DNA of 64,000 bases from Reinekea forsetii (GCF_018860385.1 NZ_JAHKPH010000008.1:448080-512079); one strand, 5' to 3'; shown: positions 26,934-37,315, counted from the first letter of the stretch. Made by a program: numbers and translations. The notes: generated from the letters alone by a model not told the origin.

Positions 26934-27863
26934 CTAATAGATAGTACGCTTTGGTTCACAGGCAAAACTGACGCTCACTGCACCTTTTCCAAGGTTGAAG
27001 GCCGCCATTTGGCTCATCATTGAATGCACTAGCTTCCCCCCACGATCTTTCACTTCCTGATGAAAGTTATCAAACCCTTGTAATATTCTTAATTGCGATA
27101 AAGAGCCCGCATAGCTGATGTTCACGATATGATTGGTTAGCTTCGTGTGGCTCAGTTGCTCAAATAGAAAATCGAAGTAATCATGGTGGCGATCTTTTAT
27201 ATCGACCATTCGTCCAATGGTGACTTCTTCGGGGTGGAAATATAACACGGGGTGCTTACCCGATATTTTCAGTTTCTTGAGTTCTAACCAGCTGAGGCGG
27301 AAAGGGGCTCGCACAAGCTCTGGGTGTTTCTTCCCAGGCAGCATAAAGGTTTTAATATTTGTTTTGAATTCATCTAGATGTTGTTTAACTTGGTCTGCAC
27401 TTTGAGCTTTTTCATGCCTTAATCTTAATGCTTCATATAAGCTCACTCCATAGCCCGTGAGTACCTGCTTTGATTCTACAACCCTAACTTTAAAAGGCGT
27501 ATAAATGCTGGCCTTTTCTCGACGCTGTTTAATTTCATGGTGAAACTCGAAAAGCGATTCTCTAATGATGTGTAAGCTATCGCTAAAGCTTTCATCTGGA
27601 GCAATGATTATTAAATGGTCAAACTCGTAAATAAGCTTGTTGCAGACGACGTCGATAAAATTTTGTCGAGAGATACCAATTTTCTCACAGTAAAAAGGCT
27701 GTTGTTCCGTATAAAAATGAGAAAGCTCTAAGATTGAGCGATTAACAAGTTTCACACCGCTAGAGTCTGAAACCTCTACCGGTAAAATGGTTACTTTATA
27801 GTTTTCCAGCATGGAAGCCGGTAGATCGCAACTGGCCGTTACTACGAAGCCAACGTTTTTCAT
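26934..27863 (-). CDS. DegV family fatty-acid-binding protein
   Basis: DegV proteins bind one fatty acid in a two-domain fold. In Gram-positives, FakB members feed fatty acids to the FakA kinase. The 309-residue protein begins VGFVVTASCDLP, matching the DegV start, and ILPVEV in the next strand fits the fold. The C-terminal half has the HPVLYFHPEEVTIGR segment. No fakA is nearby. The gene ends 12 bp from the convergent DUF4062 gene and begins 85 bp from nth. Exact ligand and role in this Gram-negative are unknown. Confidence 0.8.
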   Translation of the reverse strand: MKNVGFVVTASCDLPASMLENYKVTILPVEVSDSSGVKLVNRSILELSHFYTEQQPFYCEKIGISRQNFIDVVCNKLIYEFDHLIIIAPDESFSDSLHIIRESLFEFHHEIKQRREKASIYTPFKVRVVESKQVLTGYGVSLYEALRLRHEKAQSADQVKQHLDEFKTNIKTFMLPGKKHPELVRAPFRLSWLELKKLKISGKHPVLYFHPEEVTIGRMVDIKDRHHDYFDFLFEQLSHTKLTNHIVNISYAGSLSQLRILQGFDNFHQEVKDRGGKLVHSMMSQMAAFNLGKGAVSVSFACEPKRTIY

Positions 27864-27947
27864 AAAGCTCTCTAAATATGGGTATAAATGATGATGAGAG
27901 AATCATACCACTAAGTTAAGAAAAGTGTGAATGAGCGAAGCAGGGGG

Positions 27948-28583
27948 CTAATCGGTAGTCTTTTGGGAGTATTCACATAAGTCTTCAATGATGCAGCTTC
28001 CGCATTTAGGTTTGCGGGCAACACAGGTATAGCGCCCATGTAGAATGAGCCAATGGTGGGCATCTAGTAAAAATTCTTTCGGTATTAGCCGTATAAGTCG
28101 TTTTTCAACTTCAACAACGTTTTTTCCCGGCGCTATTTTTGTTCGGTTACTGACTCTAAAAATATGGGTGTCTACGGCCATGGTAAGTTGACCAAAGGCG
28201 GTATTGAGAACCACATTGGCCGTTTTTCGACCAACACCAGGCAGTGCTTCTAAAGCCTCTCTTGTTTGCGGTACCTCACTGTTGTGCTGCTCAATCAGCA
28301 TTTTGCACAGCTTATGTACGTTTTCCGCTTTTGCATTATAAAGACCAATGGTTTTTATGTACTCTTTCAACCCATCGACACCCAGCGCATAAATAGCTTC
28401 AGGGGTATTGGCGACAGGGAAAAGTTTATCCGTGGCTTTGTTCACGCCTTTGTCCGTTGATTGAGCCGACAATACAACAGCAACAAGCAATTCAAATGGA
28501 TTACTGTAATTAAGCTCAGTTTCAGGGTTCGGGTTTTGTGCTTTTAACCGAGTAAATATCTCGGTGCGTTTTAACTTATTCAT
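27948..28583 (-). CDS. nth: Endonuclease III
   Basis: Nth is a DNA glycosylase/AP lyase that removes oxidised pyrimidines. The 211-residue protein has the helix-hairpin-helix LPGVGRKTANVVLN with the catalytic lysine and the conserved VDTHIFRVSNR with the catalytic aspartate. The C-terminal [4Fe-4S] loop is Cx6Cx2Cx5C (CVARKPKCGSCIIEDLC). It lies 2 bp after rnfE on the same strand, the normal end of the gammaproteobacterial rnf operon. Confidence 0.97.
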   Translation of the reverse strand: MNKLKRTEIFTRLKAQNPNPETELNYSNPFELLVAVVLSAQSTDKGVNKATDKLFPVANTPEAIYALGVDGLKEYIKTIGLYNAKAENVHKLCKMLIEQHNSEVPQTREALEALPGVGRKTANVVLNTAFGQLTMAVDTHIFRVSNRTKIAPGKNVVEVEKRLIRLIPKEFLLDAHHWLILHGRYTCVARKPKCGSCIIEDLCEYSQKTTD

Positions 28584-28585
28584 AA

Positions 28586-29296
28586 CTAGGCAATAGTACC
28601 TGTCACTCTAACTCGTTTACTGCCCGCAACAATGGCATCGGCTAGCGCAGCACGTTTCTTTTCTCGCCTATCATCAATGTAATTTTTGACCGCGATTATG
28701 AGCCCTAAGCCAACAAAAGCGCCAGGCGGAAGCACCGCAAATAAGAAATCGGTGTAACCTGGAAATAATTCAATCTGCCAGCTTCGAGCGGTTTCACCAA
28801 ATATGAGGTGCATATTAGTGAACAAAGTTCCCTGGCCGATAATTTCTCGCATGGCGCCCAATACAAGTAACACGGCTAAAAAACCGAGTGACATAAACAA
28901 CCCATCTAGGAACGAGGGTAGCAGAGGGTTTTTTCTTGCAAAGGCTTCAGCTCGGCCCAAAATAGTGCAATTTGTCACAATCAGCGGAATAAATATGCCC
29001 AAAACCTGGTAGAGCTCGTAAGTATAAGCCTGCATTAGTAGCTCTGCGCAGGTGGTAAACGAGGCAATGATCATTACGAATGCGGGCAACCGAATGGCGT
29101 CAGAAACGTAGTTGCGAATGAGCGAAACCGCGATATTAGAACCTATTAAAACCACCATTGTCGCTAGGCCTAAGCCAAGGGCATTCACAACCGTACCCGT
29201 TACGGCCAGCAGTGGGCATAAGCCAAGAATTTGTACTAACGCAGCGTTATTGGACCAAAGCCCATTTTCGGCAATGGTTTTTACAGAGACTGTCAT
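28586..29296 (-). CDS. rnfE: RnfE, Rnf electron transport complex subunit
   Basis: RnfE is an integral membrane subunit of the ion-translocating Rnf (Rsx) complex, paired with RnfA in the membrane core. The 236-residue protein has about six hydrophobic segments and the family segments [20 protein letters not shown] and [18 protein letters not shown]. The C-terminal cytoplasmic tail is basic. Its start overlaps the rnfG stop by one base, and nth follows after 2 bp. Confidence 0.96.
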   Translation of the reverse strand: MTVSVKTIAENGLWSNNAALVQILGLCPLLAVTGTVVNALGLGLATMVVLIGSNIAVSLIRNYVSDAIRLPAFVMIIASFTTCAELLMQAYTYELYQVLGIFIPLIVTNCTILGRAEAFARKNPLLPSFLDGLFMSLGFLAVLLVLGAMREIIGQGTLFTNMHLIFGETARSWQIELFPGYTDFLFAVLPPGAFVGLGLIIAVKNYIDDRREKKRAALADAIVAGSKRVRVTGTIA

Positions 29297-29979
29297 TATT
29301 TAGACTCCGATGAATCGGGTTGCATGGCGAGCAATGAGCCTTTGTTTTGTTCAAAAAATAAAAGGGCTTTATAAACAGCTTTAACAATCGCTCGCGGTGT
29401 TATTGTAGCTCCCGTCATTTGATCAAACGCGCCACCATCTTTTTTAACTTTCCAACCAGTTTCCATCGGGTTCATTAAACTGGTTTGCTCGAAGTTGAGA
29501 ATCCACTGCGATTTTTCAATCTCAATTTGATCGCCTAGGCCGGGCGTTTCTTTGTGTTTGGTTACTCGAACACCTGTAATAACGCCTTTTTTATCGATTC
29601 CTACAATAAGACGGATACCTTCGGTGTACCCGTCAGGGGCGATAACAGGAATAATAATGCTTTGAACTTCGTTATTGGCCTTCACTTGATAAAACGACTG
29701 CTCGTTTTCAACATTTAATAATAAAGTATCGCTAATGCCTGCTTGTTGAAATGACTGAGCGCTCTCCAAAAGATTGTCAGCATCAATTCCATAAGGGAGT
29801 AGCGATAACAGTAAGCGAGCTTCGAAAGCCTTTTCGTTTTCTACAATAGTGGTTTTAGTCAACGTTTGCGTTACGGCAATTATACCCGCGGTGAAAAGTG
29901 CAAAAATTGCTAAGCCAATGGCCGCCTTTCGAATCGATTGAGAAAGCGTAATTTTAGTTTCTAATTCGGTGTCGCTCAT
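29296..29979 (-). CDS. rnfG: RnfG, FMN-carrying subunit of the Rnf complex
   Basis: RnfG is a periplasm-facing subunit with covalently bound FMN. The 227-residue protein has one N-terminal membrane helix (about 17-38) and an FMN-binding domain with [12 protein letters not shown]. The flavinylation motif is [10 protein letters not shown], in which the second threonine carries FMN through a phosphoester bond in characterised homologues. It overlaps rnfD by four bases. Confidence 0.95.
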   Translation of the reverse strand: MSDTELETKITLSQSIRKAAIGLAIFALFTAGIIAVTQTLTKTTIVENEKAFEARLLLSLLPYGIDADNLLESAQSFQQAGISDTLLLNVENEQSFYQVKANNEVQSIIIPVIAPDGYTEGIRLIVGIDKKGVITGVRVTKHKETPGLGDQIEIEKSQWILNFEQTSLMNPMETGWKVKKDGGAFDQMTGATITPRAIVKAVYKALLFFEQNKGSLLAMQPDSSESK

Positions 29980-30998
29980 TTTTTGTATCCTTTTACAGCA
30001 TCGGTATGGCCGTAAACGCGTGGTCGAGTGTAGTGATCAATCAACGGGGCTGCAAAATTCATAATTAATATCGCAAAGGCGGTGGCATCAGGGTAGTTAC
30101 CCCAAGTTCGAATCGTGTAAATGAGAACGCCAATGCCCGCGCCATATATTAGCTTCCCTTTGTTGCTGGTAGCCGCGCTGACTGGGTCTGTGGCAATAAA
30201 GAATGCCGCTAACATTGTTGAGCCGGCCAACAAATGTAAGTGGAAAGGCACTCTTAAATCGGCGTCGGTGCTAAATAAAACGGCCATTAGCGCGAGCGCA
30301 CCTAAAACACCGAGGGGGATATGCCAAGTGATAATTTTTCGGTACCAAAGCCAAACGCCCCCCAGTAAAAAAACGATATTGACGGGTGTCCAGCCTGGAG
30401 CACCAAAGCTTGATAATAATGGGCTTGATAAAACTTCGCTGGCGGTCAGTCTTTCAATGTTGAGTTTGTAGTAATCCAGAGGCGTCGCGCCGGTAAACCC
30501 ATCGACTGACTCTAAATTAATTCCAAAAATAATCGACATACTTTCAAGGAGCCCGCTCGGGCTTTCAATGCTAGCCCAGCGCGTAGTCATAAATACTGGA
30601 AGAGAGATTAACACCATGGCGTATGCAACCATTGCAGGGTTAAATGGATTCTGACCCAGCCCGCCAAACAGGTGTTTACCAAAAATGGCTGCTACCGCAC
30701 CGGCAATGACTGTCACCCACCAAGGGGCTAACGGTGGCAGTGCAACTGCCAATAAAGCGGCGGTGACAATGATCGAACCATCTTTAAGAAAGAAAAGTAC
30801 CGGTCGTTTGCGCAACGTTAAAATGACTGCTTCAACACTCAAAGACGTGATAAGTAGAAGTAGCAGGTTAATGGCGTAGCCAGCGCTGAAGTAATAAACC
30901 AAACACGCAAGGCCCGGAATAATAGCGATAAAAACAGAGAGCATAACTTTGCTGACGCTGTTTTGGCCTACAGTGTGTGGTGAAGATAGTGACATCAT
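29976..30998 (-). CDS. rnfD: RnfD, membrane flavoprotein subunit of the Rnf complex
   Basis: RnfD is a polytopic membrane subunit that carries covalent FMN. The 340-residue protein has about nine hydrophobic segments. It has the glycine-rich GKHLFGGLGQNPFNPAMVAYA region and the flavinylation site in DGFTGATPLDYYK (TGAT in place of the common SGAT, still with the acceptor threonine). It overlaps rnfC and rnfG by four bases each, indicating tight translational coupling. Confidence 0.95.
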   Translation of the reverse strand: MMSLSSPHTVGQNSVSKVMLSVFIAIIPGLACLVYYFSAGYAINLLLLLITSLSVEAVILTLRKRPVLFFLKDGSIIVTAALLAVALPPLAPWWVTVIAGAVAAIFGKHLFGGLGQNPFNPAMVAYAMVLISLPVFMTTRWASIESPSGLLESMSIIFGINLESVDGFTGATPLDYYKLNIERLTASEVLSSPLLSSFGAPGWTPVNIVFLLGGVWLWYRKIITWHIPLGVLGALALMAVLFSTDADLRVPFHLHLLAGSTMLAAFFIATDPVSAATSNKGKLIYGAGIGVLIYTIRTWGNYPDATAFAILIMNFAAPLIDHYTRPRVYGHTDAVKGYKK

Positions 30999-32617
30999 GA
31001 TTCATTATCCTTTGCTTGCGCCGCTTCTTTTGCTTTGCGTTTAGCGGCCGCACGCTCAAGCGCGGCCTTAATTGGGTCGTCTTGTGCTGTATTGGCGCTA
31101 GCGTCCGCTACTTCGGGTGCTTTTTCTTGTGCCGCTTTCTTTGCAGCCAGTGCTTTTGCCGCGGCTTCAGCACGTGCTTTACGGCGCACTTCTTTTTCAA
31201 GCTTCTCGCGTTCTAGACGAGCTTGTCGTGCTTCAAAGCGCATGCGAGCACGTTCACTTTGAGCATGATCTGCAGCTTCTTGGCGAATCTCGCCTTTGGC
31301 ATAACGGTAATATTGCACCAAAGGGATCCGGCTTGGGCAAACATAAGCGCAGGCTCCACATTCTATGCAATCATTAATATTGTGAAGCTCGGCGGATTCT
31401 AATTCTCGATTCTTAGCCGCCCATAAAAGTTGCTGCGGTAATAACCCTGCAGGACAGGCTTGTTCACACATTCCGCATCGAATACAGGGGTTATCTGGCA
31501 TCGGCGCAGGCAATTCTTTGGCAGTTGGTGCGAGCAAACAGTTAGTCGTTTTAATCACCGGAGCTTTCGTGCTTGGTAAGGCAAAGCCCATCATAGGACC
31601 ACCCATGATAATGCGATCAGCCTGTTCTAGGTTTACACCGGCATAAGATAATACGTCGTCAATAGAGGTGCCGATGAGTACTTCATAATTGCCTGGTTGT
31701 TTTGCAGCTTGCCCTGTCACTGTCGTGATGCGAGAAATCAGAGGTTCGTCTAAAACAACGGCTTTATAGAGCTGATAAAGTGTTCCCACGTTTTGACACA
31801 AAAGACCAAGGTCACTGGGCAGGCCGCCGTGAGGGACTTCTTGACCTGTTGTTAACTGAATCAGTTGTTTTTCACCACCTGAGGGGTATTTAGTAGGGAC
31901 GACGGCAATAGCTATAGTTAAGTTTAAGTCGTTAGCGGCTTGTTCCAGTGCTTTAATGGCCTCGGGCTTGTTGTCTTCGATTCCAACAATGATGTTGTCG
32001 GCTTCGAGTAGCCATGCTGAAATTTGTGCACCCCTTAGAATGTCGATGGCTCTTTCTTGCATTAAGCGATCATCGGAAGTGATATAGGGCTCACATTCAG
32101 CCGCGTTCACTAAGAGCGTATGGATAGGCGTATGTTTATTACGGTATTTGATATCCGTAGGGAAACCTGCGCCACCCATGCCCGCCAAACCGGCCTCACG
32201 AACCCGAACCAGAACTTCATCAATGGATCTCTCTTGCCAGTTAGGCCATGGGTCTTGGTCTCGCCAAGCGTCTAAACCATCGGCCTCTATTTGAATGGTC
32301 AACCTTGGTAAACCGGATTCATGGGCAAAATCATGGTCTTGAATAGAGGTAATTCGTCCAGAAGTTGGGGCGTGTACATTGGCAGAAACGCCGGATTGTG
32401 CCTTGGCGATCAGTTGGCCTTTGCGCACGGTATCGCCTAGTTTCACAATGGGTTCAGCTTCTGCACCAATGTGCATACTTACCGGAACCCACAGTTGTGA
32501 TGGAACCGGCATGACCTCTATAGGTGTCTGATTCGATTCATTTTTGTGCTGTTCTGGGTGAATGCCGCCCGGAATAGCCCAAACGCTGCTGCGCGCAATG
32601 ATTGCCGACTGGGTCAT
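30995..32617 (-). CDS. rnfC: RnfC, NADH/ferredoxin-interacting Fe-S subunit (short C-terminus)
   Basis: RnfC is the peripheral cytoplasmic subunit with NADH/FMN and Fe-S sites. The 540-residue protein has the N-terminal barrel-sandwich region. Next comes the Rossmann-like [19 protein letters not shown] segment, then two [4Fe-4S] motifs, [12 protein letters not shown] and [13 protein letters not shown]. The C-terminal tail is alanine/lysine-rich and coiled (about 450-540), with one [13 protein letters not shown] unit. Many homologues carry several such units and exceed 700 residues, so this is a short-tailed form. Confidence 0.95.
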   Translation of the reverse strand: MTQSAIIARSSVWAIPGGIHPEQHKNESNQTPIEVMPVPSQLWVPVSMHIGAEAEPIVKLGDTVRKGQLIAKAQSGVSANVHAPTSGRITSIQDHDFAHESGLPRLTIQIEADGLDAWRDQDPWPNWQERSIDEVLVRVREAGLAGMGGAGFPTDIKYRNKHTPIHTLLVNAAECEPYITSDDRLMQERAIDILRGAQISAWLLEADNIIVGIEDNKPEAIKALEQAANDLNLTIAIAVVPTKYPSGGEKQLIQLTTGQEVPHGGLPSDLGLLCQNVGTLYQLYKAVVLDEPLISRITTVTGQAAKQPGNYEVLIGTSIDDVLSYAGVNLEQADRIIMGGPMMGFALPSTKAPVIKTTNCLLAPTAKELPAPMPDNPCIRCGMCEQACPAGLLPQQLLWAAKNRELESAELHNINDCIECGACAYVCPSRIPLVQYYRYAKGEIRQEAADHAQSERARMRFEARQARLEREKLEKEVRRKARAEAAAKALAAKKAAQEKAPEVADASANTAQDDPIKAALERAAAKRKAKEAAQAKDNES

Positions 32618-33216
32618 GCTGCTTCACCTGTGTTGGTTTGTTGTGCGGATGGCGATGTTTTATCGGTGGCAATAATTTCCAGTGAGCTGAACGGTTTTTC
32701 AATATGCCAGTTATTAGGCGTAACAGCGACCGGAACCATATCAATACAGTCGACTGGACAAGGCTCAACACAAAGATCACAGCCGGTGCATTCACTTTCA
32801 ATGACCGAATGCATTTGCTTGGCCGCGCCCAAAATGGCATCAACGGGGCAGGCTTGTATGCATTTTGTGCAGCCAATACATTCCGGCTCGCGAATAACGG
32901 CGACCATTTTCGTTTTTTCTTCACCATGCTCCGCATCTAATGGCATGGGCTCAACATCGAGTAAATCGGCTAATGCGTGGATGGTGGCTTCACCTCCCGG
33001 CGGACATTTGTTGATGTCTTCTCCGTTGGCTATGCCTTCTGCATAGGGTCGGCACCCGGGGTGTCCACATTGGCCACACTGAGTTTGCGGTAATATGTTG
33101 TCTATTTCGTCAACAATTGGATTGCCTTCTGGCTTAAATTTAACCGCGGCAAAGCCTAACAATGCGCCAAATATGGCCGCCAAAATAAGTAGCGTTAAAA
33201 CAGCAGTAATCATCAT
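32614..33216 (-). CDS. rnfB: RnfB, Fe-S subunit of the Rnf complex
   Basis: RnfB accepts electrons through several Fe-S clusters at the cytoplasmic face. The 200-residue protein has one N-terminal membrane helix (about 3-25). A 4Fe-4S domain follows with CGQCGHPGC and the later [11 protein letters not shown]. Two ferredoxin-type motifs come after it, [12 protein letters not shown] and [12 protein letters not shown]. It starts at the rnfA stop and overlaps rnfC by four bases. Confidence 0.97.
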   Translation of the reverse strand: MMITAVLTLLILAAIFGALLGFAAVKFKPEGNPIVDEIDNILPQTQCGQCGHPGCRPYAEGIANGEDINKCPPGGEATIHALADLLDVEPMPLDAEHGEEKTKMVAVIREPECIGCTKCIQACPVDAILGAAKQMHSVIESECTGCDLCVEPCPVDCIDMVPVAVTPNNWHIEKPFSSLEIIATDKTSPSAQQTNTGEAA

Positions 33217-33800
33217 TAGCTAGCCACCAACCCGGCAAAGCCCATAAATGCGAGTGACATAATGCCAGCCGAAATCAAACCTATGGCGGCACCTTTAAAC
33301 GGGGTGGGTACATCCGCAAGATTGATTCGTTCTCTCATGGCCGCAAATAAAACTAATACCAGCGAAAAGCCTAATGCAGCACCAAAGCCATATAAAAAGC
33401 TCTCGATTAACGAATTTTGTTTGCTGATGTTCAACAGAGCAACGCCTAGAACCGCGCAGTTTGTAGTAATTAAAGGTAGGAAAATTCCCAATACTCGGTA
33501 CAGCAACGGGCTGGTTTTTCGTACCAGCATTTCGGTGAACTGCACCATAAACGCTATGACCAAAATAAAACTGATGGTTTTTAGATAGGTTAATTCAAGG
33601 GGTAGCAGCAGGTAGGTGTAGACCACGTAGCTCGCAACACTCGACAAGGTTAAAACAAAGGTAGTGGCCGCAGACATACCAACCGCCGTTTCAAGTTTAT
33701 TTGAGACACCCATAAAAGGGCATAAACCCAAAAATTGCACTAGTACAAAGTTATTGACCAGTACGGTACCCACTAATAACAGAATGTAATCGCTCATCAA
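33216..33800 (-). CDS. rnfA: RnfA, membrane subunit of the Rnf complex
   Basis: RnfA is the hydrophobic membrane subunit homologous to RnfE that, with it, holds a membrane-embedded Fe-S cluster. The 194-residue protein has six membrane segments and both family half-site motifs with cysteines, [17 protein letters not shown] and [15 protein letters not shown]. It is the first gene of the rnfABCDGE-nth operon (leftward). A TTGACA box lies about 50 bp upstream. Confidence 0.97.
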   Translation of the reverse strand: MMSDYILLLVGTVLVNNFVLVQFLGLCPFMGVSNKLETAVGMSAATTFVLTLSSVASYVVYTYLLLPLELTYLKTISFILVIAFMVQFTEMLVRKTSPLLYRVLGIFLPLITTNCAVLGVALLNISKQNSLIESFLYGFGAALGFSLVLVLFAAMRERINLADVPTPFKGAAIGLISAGIMSLAFMGFAGLVAS

Positions 33801-33826
33801 GACAGGCTACGTATAAAAAGACGGCG

Positions 33827-33853
33827 CTATTATCGTGAGTTTTGATATGTCAA
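33827..33853 (-). promoter_or_regulatory. Possible promoter of the rnf operon
   Basis: On the minus strand a perfect TTGACA (33853-33848) is followed by TAATAG (33832-33827) at a short 15-bp spacing, about 27 bp before the rnfA start. The -35 is convincing; the -10 and the spacing are less so. Confidence 0.4.
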
Positions 33854-33902
33854 ACAAGGGGTTAAGTCAAATGTTTATATGGTTTTTTGGAATAAGGACA
33901 GG

Positions 33903-33936
33903 TTAAAAGAACGGCTGCCCGAAAGGGCAGTCCGTT
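33903..33936 (-). terminator. Terminator of metG
   Basis: A strong hairpin has CTGCCC-GAAA-GGGCAG at its tip (33915-33930), extended by AACGG/CCGTT with one bulge. Read leftward it is followed by TTCTTTTAACC, a moderate U-tract, as expected for the minus-strand metG. Confidence 0.65.
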
Positions 33937-33944
33937 AACTTCTA

Positions 33945-34080
33945 GTTTTGAGCTTCAAGCTGCAAGCTACAAGTGAACAGAAGGAGTTTAAGCCTAAGCT
34001 TTCAGTAGTGACCCATGGAGAAAGCTCCTAATACTGATTTAGCTTGCAGCTTGCAGCTTGCAGCTTGCAGCTACTAACTT
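33945..34080. repeat. Heptad-repeat intergenic element, copy E2
   Basis: The left arm (33945-33973) reads GTTTT GAGCTTC AAGCTGC AAGCTAC AAG. The right arm (34041-34072) holds three full GCAGCTT units flanked by partial ones, then ACTAACTT. The arms are inverted relative to each other and could pair, AAGCTGCAAGCT against AGCTTGCAGCTT. The element ends 10 bp from the metG stop codon. Confidence 0.65.
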
Positions 34081-34089
34081 CTAACTTTA

Positions 34090-36153
34090 TTAAGTAACCT
34101 TCGTTCCCGGCGGTATCTCTACGTCTCCTTCTAGCACCCACAAGTCCTTGCCTTCGCCTGCCGCTAGAACCATGCCTTCACTCATGCCAAAGCGCATTTT
34201 TCTTGGTTTTAGGTTGTACACGAGAACTAGGTTTTTGCCGACTAGGTCTTCAGGTTGGTAGTGACTTTTAATGCCACTGAACACCTGTCGGGTTTCACCA
34301 TTGCCAACATCGAGCTGTAATTGCAGCAGTTTATCAGCGCCTTCAACATGATCAGCCGCGGTCACTTTAGCAACGCGCAGATCTACTTTGGCAAAATCAT
34401 CGAATTCAATTGTGCCGTCATTAGTGGCTGGCTTATCTGCTTTTTTAGCTTTAGGCTCTGGTTTTTTCTCCGCTTTAGCTTCTGGCTTTTTGCCTGATTC
34501 TATAGCGGCATCAGCTTTGCTGGCATCAATAAGTTGCTCTATTTGCGACATTTCAATACGGGTCAATAGTGGTTTGAACTTGTTGATGCTGTGTTCGGTT
34601 AACACCGTTTCTCGATCGGTAAAGTTTAGGCTGTTTACGTTTAAGAATGAACAAACCTTGCCATTCAGTTCCGGCAAAATAGGACCTAAGTAGATCGCAA
34701 TTAAGCGGAATAGATGAATGCCCATTGAACAAACATCAAGTACTTCTTGTGCTTTGCCTTCTTCTTTAGCCATGGCCCATGGTGCTTTGGCTTGAATATA
34801 TTCATTGGCTTTATCAGCTAAAGCGATAGTCTCACGCACCGCTTTACTGTATTCACGTTTTTCGAATAAATTCGAAATGGTGCTGCCAGCGGCGATAAAT
34901 TCTTTTAGCATTTCGGGTTCGGCGACATTGGCCGATAACTGTCCGCCTGCTTTTTTTACAAAGCCGGCACAGCGGCTGGCAATGTTGACGACTTTGTTTA
35001 CTAGATCGGTATTTACCCGCTGGGCAAAGTCTTCAAGGTTTAAATCAATATCTTCCACCCCAGAGCCTAATTTCGCAGCGTAATAATAACGAAGGTATTC
35101 TGGGTTTAAATGCTTTAAATAGCTGCTAGCTTGAATGAAGGTGCCGCGCGACTTCGACATTTTTTCACCATTAACGGTGATATAGCCGTGAGCGAACACG
35201 CCATCTGGTGTTTTGAAATTGGCGCTAGAAAGCGTTGCCGGCCAGAACAACGCGTGGAAATTGATAATGTCTTTACCAATAAAGTGATAAAGCTCAGCTT
35301 TGCTGTCTTTAGCCCAGTAGTCATCGAACTCTAAACCTTCAGTGCGGTCACACAGGTTTTTAAAACTGGCCATATAGCCGATAGGTGCATCTAGCCAAAC
35401 GTAAAAATACTTGCCCGTAGTACCAGGAATTTCGAAGCCAAAGTAAGGTGCGTCTCGGCTGATATCCCAAGCTTTTAGACCAGAATCTAACCACTCTGAA
35501 AGTTTATTGGCGACGCTGTCTTGTAAAGTGCCTGAGCGTGTCCACTCTTGTAAAAAGTCTTGGAATTGTGGCAAATCAAAAAAGTAGTGCTCGGAATCTT
35601 TTTCAATAGGTGTAGCACCTGAATAAGCCGATTTAGGGTCGATGAGTTCATTGGGCTCGTAAGTGGCGCTGCACACTTCGCAAGCATCGCCATACTGGTC
35701 TTCTGCCTTGCATTTAGGGCAGGTGCCTTTAACGAATCGATCGGCCAAGAACATTTCTTTAACAGGGTCGTACAATTGGCGAATGGTTTTAACTTGAATA
35801 TGGCCGTTTTCTTTTAAGCGTCCATAAATTAGTTCAGATAACGCTTTGTTTTCTGGTGAGTGCGTACTGTAGTAGTTATCGTGACCAATCAAAAAGCCTT
35901 GGGCGTCGGCCAGGTGATCTGCATGCATTTTTTCAATCCATTGCTCTGCAGTCATGCCTTCTTTTTCAGCGCGCAGCATAACGGCTGTGCCATGCGTATC
36001 ATCTGCACAAACATAGTAGCAGTTATGTCCCATACTCTTTTGGAACCGCACCCAGATATCGGTTTGAATTTGTTCCATCATATGCCCAAGGTGCAATTGA
36101 CCATTGGCATAAGGAAGGGCGCTGGTGACAAGAATGTTGCGTGGTTCGCTCAT
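34090..36153 (-). CDS. metG: Methionyl-tRNA synthetase
   Basis: MetG charges tRNA-Met for initiation and elongation. The 687-residue class I enzyme has [16 protein letters not shown] (HIGH-type motif HLGH), a zinc knuckle with CPKC and CEVC, and KMSKS in [12 protein letters not shown] low-complexity K/P/A/E linker (about 555-580) precedes a C-terminal EMAP/Trbp111 tRNA-binding domain (about 585-687, with DLRVAKV and [13 protein letters not shown]). It is divergent from mrp, a conserved gammaproteobacterial arrangement. Confidence 0.98.
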   Translation of the reverse strand: MSEPRNILVTSALPYANGQLHLGHMMEQIQTDIWVRFQKSMGHNCYYVCADDTHGTAVMLRAEKEGMTAEQWIEKMHADHLADAQGFLIGHDNYYSTHSPENKALSELIYGRLKENGHIQVKTIRQLYDPVKEMFLADRFVKGTCPKCKAEDQYGDACEVCSATYEPNELIDPKSAYSGATPIEKDSEHYFFDLPQFQDFLQEWTRSGTLQDSVANKLSEWLDSGLKAWDISRDAPYFGFEIPGTTGKYFYVWLDAPIGYMASFKNLCDRTEGLEFDDYWAKDSKAELYHFIGKDIINFHALFWPATLSSANFKTPDGVFAHGYITVNGEKMSKSRGTFIQASSYLKHLNPEYLRYYYAAKLGSGVEDIDLNLEDFAQRVNTDLVNKVVNIASRCAGFVKKAGGQLSANVAEPEMLKEFIAAGSTISNLFEKREYSKAVRETIALADKANEYIQAKAPWAMAKEEGKAQEVLDVCSMGIHLFRLIAIYLGPILPELNGKVCSFLNVNSLNFTDRETVLTEHSINKFKPLLTRIEMSQIEQLIDASKADAAIESGKKPEAKAEKKPEPKAKKADKPATNDGTIEFDDFAKVDLRVAKVTAADHVEGADKLLQLQLDVGNGETRQVFSGIKSHYQPEDLVGKNLVLVYNLKPRKMRFGMSEGMVLAAGEGKDLWVLEGDVEIPPGTKVT

Positions 36154-36338
36154 GAGTATGTGCTGTCCTGTTAGTTGTGGGTAAAAATCCGAAATGATGG
36201 GTTTTTAAAGCCGAATTGCTGATTCTACTGAAATTCGCGTTAATGACAACGGCAATTGACCTTAGAGCAAATAATCCTTGTAAAGCCGTAACTTAGCCTC
36301 ATATAAAGGGCTAATTGGCATTTTAAAAGGTTCGCTTC

Positions 36339-37139
36339 ATGGAAAACGTTAAACGCATTATTGCGGTCGCATCTGGCAAGGGTGGTGTTGGTAAAAGTAC
36401 AACCGCTGTTAACTTAGCTTTAGCCTTAAAAGCTAAAGGCCATTCTGTAGGCTTGCTCGATGCTGATATATATGGTCCTTCAGTTGGGCTAATGCTGGGT
36501 GTAGCAGAAGGTACTAAGCCGAATGTCCATGAAGGCAATAATTTTGAACCTATAATTGCGCATGGTTTGCAAACGATGTCTATGGCCTACTTAGTAACCG
36601 ATAAAACGCCCATGGTATGGCGCGGGCCAATGGCTTCTGGCGCACTGCAGCAAATATTGACTCAAACCCGTTGGGATAACCTAGATTACTTAGTTATCGA
36701 TATGCCGCCTGGCACGGGTGATATTCAGCTCACGTTGGCACAAAAAGCCAAAGTAGACGGTGCCGTCATCGTAACGACTCCGCAAGATTTAGCGTTGCTC
36801 GATGCCATGAAGGGTATTGAAATGTTTCAAAAAGTTAAAGTGCCGGTATTGGGAATCGTTGAAAACATGGCCGTGCATATTTGCAATAACTGCGGTCATG
36901 AAGAGCATATCTTCGGAGAGCAAGGTGGACAAAAATTAGCGGATAAATATGAAGCGACTATTTTGGGTCAACTTCCGCTCGACATAAATATTCGCACAGA
37001 AACCGATAATGGCATACCCACCGTGGCCGCAAGTACCAACTCGAAGAACCGAGACCACTATCTAAGCATGGCCGACAACGTAATATCCGAGTTAGCTAAT
37101 ATCGACAATGATGATGGCCCGGTTATTACCTTTAGCTAA
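36339..37139 (+). CDS. apbC: Mrp/ApbC Fe-S carrier P-loop ATPase, short form
   Basis: ApbC/Mrp binds and transfers Fe-S clusters and is a member of the MRP/NBP35 ATPases. The 266-residue protein starts almost at the deviant Walker A motif (SGKGGVGKSTTAVN). It has DMPPGTGDIQLT, and the cluster-binding CxxC in CNNCGHEEHIFG. It lacks the N-terminal DUF59 domain seen in longer Mrp proteins, so it is the short form. A stand-alone DUF59 protein, SufT, is present at 2.9 kb. The gene is divergent from metG. Confidence 0.93.
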   Translation: MENVKRIIAVASGKGGVGKSTTAVNLALALKAKGHSVGLLDADIYGPSVGLMLGVAEGTKPNVHEGNNFEPIIAHGLQTMSMAYLVTDKTPMVWRGPMASGALQQILTQTRWDNLDYLVIDMPPGTGDIQLTLAQKAKVDGAVIVTTPQDLALLDAMKGIEMFQKVKVPVLGIVENMAVHICNNCGHEEHIFGEQGGQKLADKYEATILGQLPLDINIRTETDNGIPTVAASTNSKNRDHYLSMADNVISELANIDNDDGPVITFS

Positions 37140-37156
37140 TTGAACAAAGGGCACCC

Positions 37157-37315
37157 GTTTTGAAGTAGAGATAAGAAGTCGCAAGGCGCACAGAAGTAAG
37201 TTATACAAAATGTGCGCTTAACCAACTTGACAACAACAAGTTGAGTCTAAAATTTTTTCTTGCAGCTTGCAGCTTGCAGCTTGCAGCTTGCAGCTTGCAG
37301 CTTGCAGCTTAAAAC
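37157..37315. repeat. Heptad-repeat intergenic element, copy E3, with seven perfect GCAGCTT units
   Basis: The left arm (37157-37184) is GTTTT plus degenerate heptads (GAAGTAG, AGATAAG, AAGTCGC). The right arm is seven uninterrupted GCAGCTT units (37262-37310) followed by AAAAC (37311-37315). Between them are a GCGCACA/TGTGCGC inverted repeat (37186-37192 with 37211-37217) and the mrp terminator-like hairpin. The array lies about 70 bp before the manC start. Confidence 0.75.
37223..37257 (+). terminator. Possible terminator of mrp inside element E3
   Basis: CAACTTG (37223-37229) pairs with CAAGTTG (37237-37243) around a 7-base loop, followed by a stretch ending in ATTTTTT (37251-37257). The stem is short and A/T-rich, so efficiency is uncertain. 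Confidence 0.45.

Larger units (their letters stand above)
33801..34089. other. Intergenic region between rnfA and metG
   Basis: This 289-bp gap holds the rnf promoter region, the leftward metG terminator hairpin (33909-33936) and a heptad-repeat element (33945-34080). No coding sequence is apparent. Confidence 0.6.

Noticed and set aside
31035-31377. Alanine/serine-rich plus-strand frames opposite rnfC
   Set aside because: They are shadows of the Ala/Lys-rich RnfC tail.
28586-33800. Nqr rather than Rnf complex
   Set aside because: The presence of RnfB and RnfC with ferredoxin-type Cys motifs and the order ABCDGE-nth identify Rnf.
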